Below are positions 6,990 to 10,159 of a stretch of DNA of 10,159 bases, in pieces. The notes below the pieces were generated by a model. It saw nothing but the letters and a program-made list of their open reading frames with translations. It searched no databases and had not been told where the DNA came from. A program made the translations under genes and the position numbers. This DNA is from Sphingomonadaceae bacterium (lineage in GTDB: Bacteria > Pseudomonadota > Alphaproteobacteria > Sphingomonadales > Sphingomonadaceae): the NCBI GenBank assembly GCA_009923795.1, contig RFSU01000074.1:1-10159 (forward strand), read 5' to 3'. How positions within the stretch are numbered: the first letter of the stretch is position 1; each line of letters opens with the position of its first letter.

Positions 6990-7815
6990 CTGCCCGGTCA
7001 CGACGCCCTTGGGCCGTCAGAATGAGATAAAGACCAATCAGGATCATCGGGACGCACAAAGTCTGCCCCATGGTCATGCCCAGCAGCCCATGAACACCCA
7101 CATCCGGTTCCCGCACGGTTTCGGCCACAAAGCGGAAGCCGCCCATCCAGAACACAAAATGTCCGGCAAGCGCGCCCGGCTTCAGGCGGGCATCGGATTT
7201 CCAGAACAGCACGGAAAGAATGAGCCCAAGCACCAGCCCTTCCAGCCCAGCCTGATAGAGCTGGCTGGGGTGGCGCACCACATCTCCGCCGCCCGGAAAG
7301 ATCATGCCCCAAGCGACCGTTGTTTCCCGGCCCCATAACTCCCCATTCACGAAATTGGCGAGGCGGCCGAGGAAATGCCCAATGGGATAAACGACGACAA
7401 GATAATCGAGCGTCCGCAGCCAATTGACCTTTTGCGACCGCGCAAACCAGAGCACGCCCAGAATGACGCCAATCACCCCGCCGTGAAAGCTCATCCCACC
7501 TTCCCATAATTTGAAGATACTCAGCGGCTGCCCAAGCATCTCTGGTCGATAAAAGAGAATATAGCCAAAACGCCCGCCCAAGATGATGCCAAGCGTTGCG
7601 TAGATGACGAGATCTTCCACCTGCGCCTTGGTCATCGGTGCGCCGGGACGTGTGACCAATTTGGTCAGATACCACCAGCCGACAAGAATGCCGGTAATAT
7701 AGGAAAGGCTATACCATCTGACCTTGAAAAAGCCCAGATCAAGGGCGACGGGATCAAGGCCAAGGCTCTCCCACCGCACAGCAGACGTAGCGTCAATGAG
7801 ACTTGTAAGGATCAA
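6958..7815 (-). CDS. lgt: Prolipoprotein diacylglyceryl transferase
   Basis: Lgt is the inner-membrane enzyme that moves diacylglycerol from phosphatidylglycerol to the lipobox cysteine of prolipoproteins. The 285-residue protein has about seven hydrophobic helices and the family blocks: FKVRWYSLSYITG (30-42), LGGRFGYILFYRPE (79-92), WEGGMSFHGG with His111 (104-113), the signature GRLANFVNGELWGR (150-163), HPSQLYQ (182-188), FRFVAETVREPD (227-238) and GMTMGQ (246-251). The frame opens at a TTG (7815-7813). It has GAGGGG seven bases upstream, and homology begins soon after, so TTG is very probably the real start; the next in-frame Met is residue 61, inside the conserved region. The 3' end overlaps the methyltransferase start, which argues for coupled translation. 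It is divergent from the acyl-CoA synthetase. Confidence 0.96.
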   Translation of the reverse strand: MILTSLIDATSAVRWESLGLDPVALDLGFFKVRWYSLSYITGILVGWWYLTKLVTRPGAPMTKAQVEDLVIYATLGIILGGRFGYILFYRPEMLGQPLSIFKLWEGGMSFHGGVIGVILGVLWFARSQKVNWLRTLDYLVVVYPIGHFLGRLANFVNGELWGRETTVAWGMIFPGGGDVVRHPSQLYQAGLEGLVLGLILSVLFWKSDARLKPGALAGHFVFWMGGFRFVAETVREPDVGVHGLLGMTMGQTLCVPMILIGLYLILTAQGRRDRADASDGHTSNA

Positions 7816-7882
7816 GGCTTTTCCCCTCAGAATTTGGCCCTACATAGGGGGAGGAGAGAAGAACATAAAGGGAGAGATTCTG
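7816..7882. promoter_or_regulatory. Divergent promoter region between lgt and the acyl-CoA synthetase
   Basis: The 67 bases must contain promoters for both directions. Two purine-rich ribosome binding sites are clear: GAGGGG (7828-7823, minus) for the TTG start of lgt, and GGGAG (7870-7874, plus) eight bases before the synthetase ATG. In between lies CCCTACATAGGG (7838-7849), a perfect 5+5 inverted repeat with a two-base centre, which could be a small operator. No convincing -35/-10 pair is visible. Confidence 0.45.
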
Positions 7883-9601
7883 ATGCCATCTGAATTGGAC
7901 CTGCGCTTAGCAAAGGCCACCGAAATGCTGACGGCCCCCGGCGCGCCGATGGCGCTGACGCCCCATCATGCTTTTGGGGTCGATTTGCCGATGGTCGCCG
8001 CAGCTCCGCCTGCTTTGTCCCATTATTTTGCCTATTTCTGCGCCCAACATGGGGACACGGAGTTTATTGTTGATGGCGATCAACGCCTCTCCTTCAAGCA
8101 GACCTATGCCGCGGCAGACCGCATCGCCAAGGCGTTGGTCAAGCTGCACAATGTCCAGCGCGGGGACCGGATTGGCATTGCCATGCGCAATGCGCCGTCT
8201 TGGATCATCCTGTACATGGGCGTCTTGATGGCGGGCGGATGTGCGACGCTGCTCAATGGCTGGTGGCAGGGTGCTGAACTGGCTGCCGGTATTGACGATG
8301 TGGGCGCAACTTTGGTGCTGGCGGATCAGCCCCGCGCCGACCGCCTGAGCGAAGTCGGCTATGCGGGTGCCGCGCGGATTGTCACCCTTGATGTGGCGGC
8401 CCCACTGGAACACGCACTCGCCCCCATATTGGGCTCGGCCGACCTATCTGACGTGGCTCTGCCAGAACTCACGGGGGACGATCTGGCAACGATCCTGTTC
8501 ACCTCAGGCTCAACCGGCCAGTCCAAGGGCGCCTATTCGACGCATCGCGCGGTTGTGCAGGGCACGTTCAACTATATCGTCCAGGCCCTGATGATGCTGC
8601 AACTGGCAACAGAAGATGGAACCGTCTCTGCGGATCGGCCGCAGCACGCCACGCTTTTGACCGTTCCCCTATTCCACGTCACGGGCGAAGTTCCGGTGAT
8701 GCTCGTCAGCTTTGCAATTGGCCGCAAAATTGTGATGATGCCCAAGTGGAATGTCGTGACGGCGATGGAGCTGATCCAGAAAGAAAAGATAACCAACTTC
8801 ACCGGCGTGCCGTTGATGAGCTTTGAGCTGATGTCACATCCCGATCGTCACAAATATGATCTGTCGACGCTTCAGGGCTTGGCCGGGGGCGGTGCACCGC
8901 GCCCGGTGGAACATGTGAAGCGCATTGCCGATGAATTTCCAACAGCACCCCCCGCACTTGGCTATGGCCTTACCGAAACCAACGGCATTGGGGCGGGCAA
9001 TTTTTCCACCAATTATCTGGAAAAACCCAACTCAACGGGTCTTCCCTCGAGGCCCTTGGTCGACATGGCGATCTTGGATGATGCAGGAAAGCCGGTGCCG
9101 CAAGGCCAGCGGGGCGAAGTCTCCATCCGTTCCGTTGCCCTCTTTTCTGGCTATTGGAACCGGCCAGATGCAACAGCGGATTGCATGACCGATGACGGAT
9201 ATTTCCGTACCGGCGATGTCGGCTATTTGGACGAGGACGGCTATCTGTTCATCGTCGATCGCAAGAAGGACATCATCATCCGCGGCGGTGAAAATATCAG
9301 CTGCCAAGAAGTCGAAGCCGCGATTTACGAACACCCCGCCATTGCCGAAGCCTGCGTCTTTGGTTTGCCCGATGAACGCTTGGGCGAGTTGCCGGGCGCT
9401 GTCGTTTATTGCCATCCCGGCCAGACGCTGGACGAAGCCGGGCTGATTGCGTTTTTGAAGGACCGGATTGCTGCCTTCAAAGTCCCGGCCAAAATCTGGT
9501 TTGAGCCCAACAATCTCCCGCGCCTTGGCACGGAGAAAATCGACAAGGTCTCGCTGCGCAAAAAATATCGCGCGGTTTGGGAACAGGCGACTGCCGCATG
9601 A
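7883..9601 (+). CDS. Class I adenylate-forming acyl-CoA synthetase (AMP-dependent ligase)
   Basis: This 572-residue enzyme should activate a carboxylic acid to its acyl-AMP and then to the CoA thioester in the cytoplasm. The ANL-superfamily motifs are intact: the phosphate loop TSGSTGQSKG (207-216), GYGLTETNG (360-368), YFRTGDVGYLDEDG (440-453) with Asp445, the hinge VDRKKDIIIRGGENIS (458-473), and the C-terminal LGTEKIDKVSLRK, where Lys552 is the expected catalytic lysine. In the usual SGK form Glu551 would be Gly, and the loop has Ser in place of the common Pro before Lys215; both are tolerable variants. The chain length or aromatic nature of the substrate cannot be read from this. The ATG at 7883 has GGGAG eight bases upstream; the open frame reaching back to 7724 is antisense to lgt. 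Its stop overlaps the next start (ATGA). Confidence 0.93.
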   Translation: MPSELDLRLAKATEMLTAPGAPMALTPHHAFGVDLPMVAAAPPALSHYFAYFCAQHGDTEFIVDGDQRLSFKQTYAAADRIAKALVKLHNVQRGDRIGIAMRNAPSWIILYMGVLMAGGCATLLNGWWQGAELAAGIDDVGATLVLADQPRADRLSEVGYAGAARIVTLDVAAPLEHALAPILGSADLSDVALPELTGDDLATILFTSGSTGQSKGAYSTHRAVVQGTFNYIVQALMMLQLATEDGTVSADRPQHATLLTVPLFHVTGEVPVMLVSFAIGRKIVMMPKWNVVTAMELIQKEKITNFTGVPLMSFELMSHPDRHKYDLSTLQGLAGGGAPRPVEHVKRIADEFPTAPPALGYGLTETNGIGAGNFSTNYLEKPNSTGLPSRPLVDMAILDDAGKPVPQGQRGEVSIRSVALFSGYWNRPDATADCMTDDGYFRTGDVGYLDEDGYLFIVDRKKDIIIRGGENISCQEVEAAIYEHPAIAEACVFGLPDERLGELPGAVVYCHPGQTLDEAGLIAFLKDRIAAFKVPAKIWFEPNNLPRLGTEKIDKVSLRKKYRAVWEQATAA

Positions 9602-10119
9602 GGATTGCCGAGCCGCTCCGCCTGCCCTGTGGCGCCACTTTGCCCAACCGATTGGCAAAGGGGGCGATGACCGAAGGGTTGGCGACGGCCAATGGTGTGC
9701 CAACCCCGGCTTTGGATCGGCTCTATCGCTGCTGGTCTGAAGGCGGGGCCGGCATGCACCTGACCGGCAATGTCATCATTGATCGGGATCATCTGGAGCG
9801 GCCGGGCAACGTCATTATTGATCGTCCACCCTCTGCCGACATGAAGGCGGCACTCGCATCTTGGGCGAAGGCGGGAACTGTCGCTGGCAATCACCTATGG
9901 ATGCAGATCAGCCATGCCGGTCGGCAAACGCAAGCCATTGTCAATAAAACGCCCAAGGCCCCTTCCGCTGTGCCTTTGGGGTTGCCCGGTGGGCAGTTTG
10001 GCATGCCCGTTCCGCTGACGGACGGCGAGATTAAGGATTTGATCCAACGCTTTGCCATTGCCGCTGCTGCGTGGCTTGGGTTTTGTGCTGGGCAATTTGC
10101 TTTGGTGGCTGGCCGCTAA
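9598..10119 (+). pseudogene. NADH:flavin oxidoreductase (Old Yellow Enzyme family), truncated at its 3' side
   Basis: The ATG at 9598 overlaps the synthetase stop, so the two are probably one operon. Residues 1 to about 157 follow the N-terminal half of the OYE/NADH:flavin oxidoreductase barrel: LPNRLAKGAMTEGLA (15-29), WSEGGAGMHLTGNV (46-59), LWMQISHAGRQTQ (100-112) and LTDGEIKDLIQRFAIAAA (140-157). Family members are about 360-410 residues and continue with an AGFDGVQIHGAHGYL-like block. Here the frame instead runs WLGFCAGQFALVAGR and stops at 10119, with no resemblance to the family. The second half of the barrel is therefore missing, and the last 15 or so residues come from another gene read out of frame. 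The N-terminal identity is clear. Whether the break exists in the organism or only in the assembly is not known. Confidence 0.8.
9766..9824 (+). repeat. Short direct repeat inside the flavin oxidoreductase gene
   Basis: Two 20-base copies, 9766-9785 and 9805-9824, match at 18 positions and lie 39 bases (13 codons) apart. Each encodes GNVIIDR. Both copies are in frame and the two differences are synonymous. Related proteins have a similar Gly-Asn-Val...Gly-Asn-Val pattern here as far as I recall, so this is probably an ordinary part of the protein rather than a recent duplication. Confidence 0.5.
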
Positions 10120-10159
10120 GCGGCGCAAAGTGGTACTGACCAACTTGGCCTTGTGCTTT
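10043..10159 (+). CDS. Internal N-terminal fragment of an LpxL/HtrB-type lipid A acyltransferase (partial, no start)
   Basis: In the frame one base on from the flavin oxidoreductase, 39 codons are open to the right edge. The peptide includes ALPLPLLRGLG, then GNLLWWLAAKRRKVV and LTNLALCF. The pattern Leu-Pro-x-Pro...Gly...Arg-Arg-Arg/Lys...Asn-Leu-Ala-Leu-Cys-Phe is characteristic of the region before the catalytic HxxxxD motif in LpxL/LpxM lauroyl/myristoyl acyltransferases, which add secondary acyl chains to lipid A at the inner membrane. There is an in-frame stop at 10040 and no good start codon, so the true N-terminus is missing. Leucine is often TTG here, less so in the genes to the left. 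The fragment looks joined on rather than native to this locus. The catalytic motif lies beyond the edge, so the family call rests on about 36 residues. Confidence 0.6.

Noticed and set aside
6147..7025. A 292-codon plus-strand frame opposite the methyltransferase gene.
   Set aside because: Low-complexity, Arg/Gln/Pro-rich shadow of the MidA-type gene without recognisable domains.
9032..9703. A 223-codon minus-strand frame opposite the acyl-CoA synthetase.
   Set aside because: It opposes the region with the conserved ligase motifs, and no start context or domain supports it.
9766..9824. The 39-base-spaced direct repeat as a recent duplication or recombination site.
   Set aside because: Both copies sit in frame within conserved protein sequence, only 20 bases long, and are far from the actual break near 10060.

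Overview
The window looks like moderately GC-rich alphaproteobacterial chromosome, most likely from a sphingomonad-like organism. The taxonomic guess rests on three things: gene order (STAS-mlaE, mlaF, mlaD, lipoprotein; and lgt, MidA-type methyltransferase, pgeF), the protein style, and tight start/stop overlaps. No marker gene is present to prove it. Coding density is very high; no stretch over 100 bases lacks a gene, and I see no rRNA, tRNA, CRISPR array, insertion sequence or phage gene.

Layout. (1) Bases 1-2910, minus strand: a four-gene lipid-transport operon read right to left. It holds mlaE with an N-terminal STAS domain, mlaF (ABC ATPase), mlaD (MCE substrate-binding protein) and the first 13 codons of a further gene that runs off the left edge and looks like the auxiliary lipoprotein. 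Start and stop codons overlap or nearly touch at every junction. (2) Bases 2996-3664, plus strand: a HAD-IB phosphatase-like protein, divergent from the mla operon across 85 bases. (3) Bases 3669-7815, minus strand: lgt, a MidA/NDUFAF7-type methyltransferase, pgeF and an SLC13-family anion transporter, read right to left. The transporter converges with the HAD gene, with only four bases between the stop codons. (4) Bases 7883 to the right end, plus strand: an acyl-CoA synthetase, then the start of an Old Yellow Enzyme-type NADH:flavin oxidoreductase that overlaps it by ATGA.

Functional picture. The mla block should move phospholipid between inner and outer membranes and needs a lipoprotein partner. 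Lgt supplies the diacylglyceryl anchor for lipoproteins in general. The ligase and flavin oxidoreductase probably belong to an acyl-CoA or carboxylic-acid catabolic route whose remaining genes lie outside the window. The transporter imports dicarboxylates or related anions.

The two real irregularities are breaks. The methyltransferase carries a single-base frameshift near 6217. Removing one G restores a full 356-residue family protein. The shifted frame stops in CTTTGAC, the heptamer of the RF2 frameshift site, but without its Shine-Dalgarno element. At the right end the flavin oxidoreductase stops matching its family near 10070. A different frame then encodes the N-terminal region of an LpxL/HtrB-type lipid A acyltransferase. 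The join lies in a stretch of about 23 bases that reads sensibly in both genes, which suggests a chimeric assembly or a microhomology deletion. I do not see a credible new biological system here.
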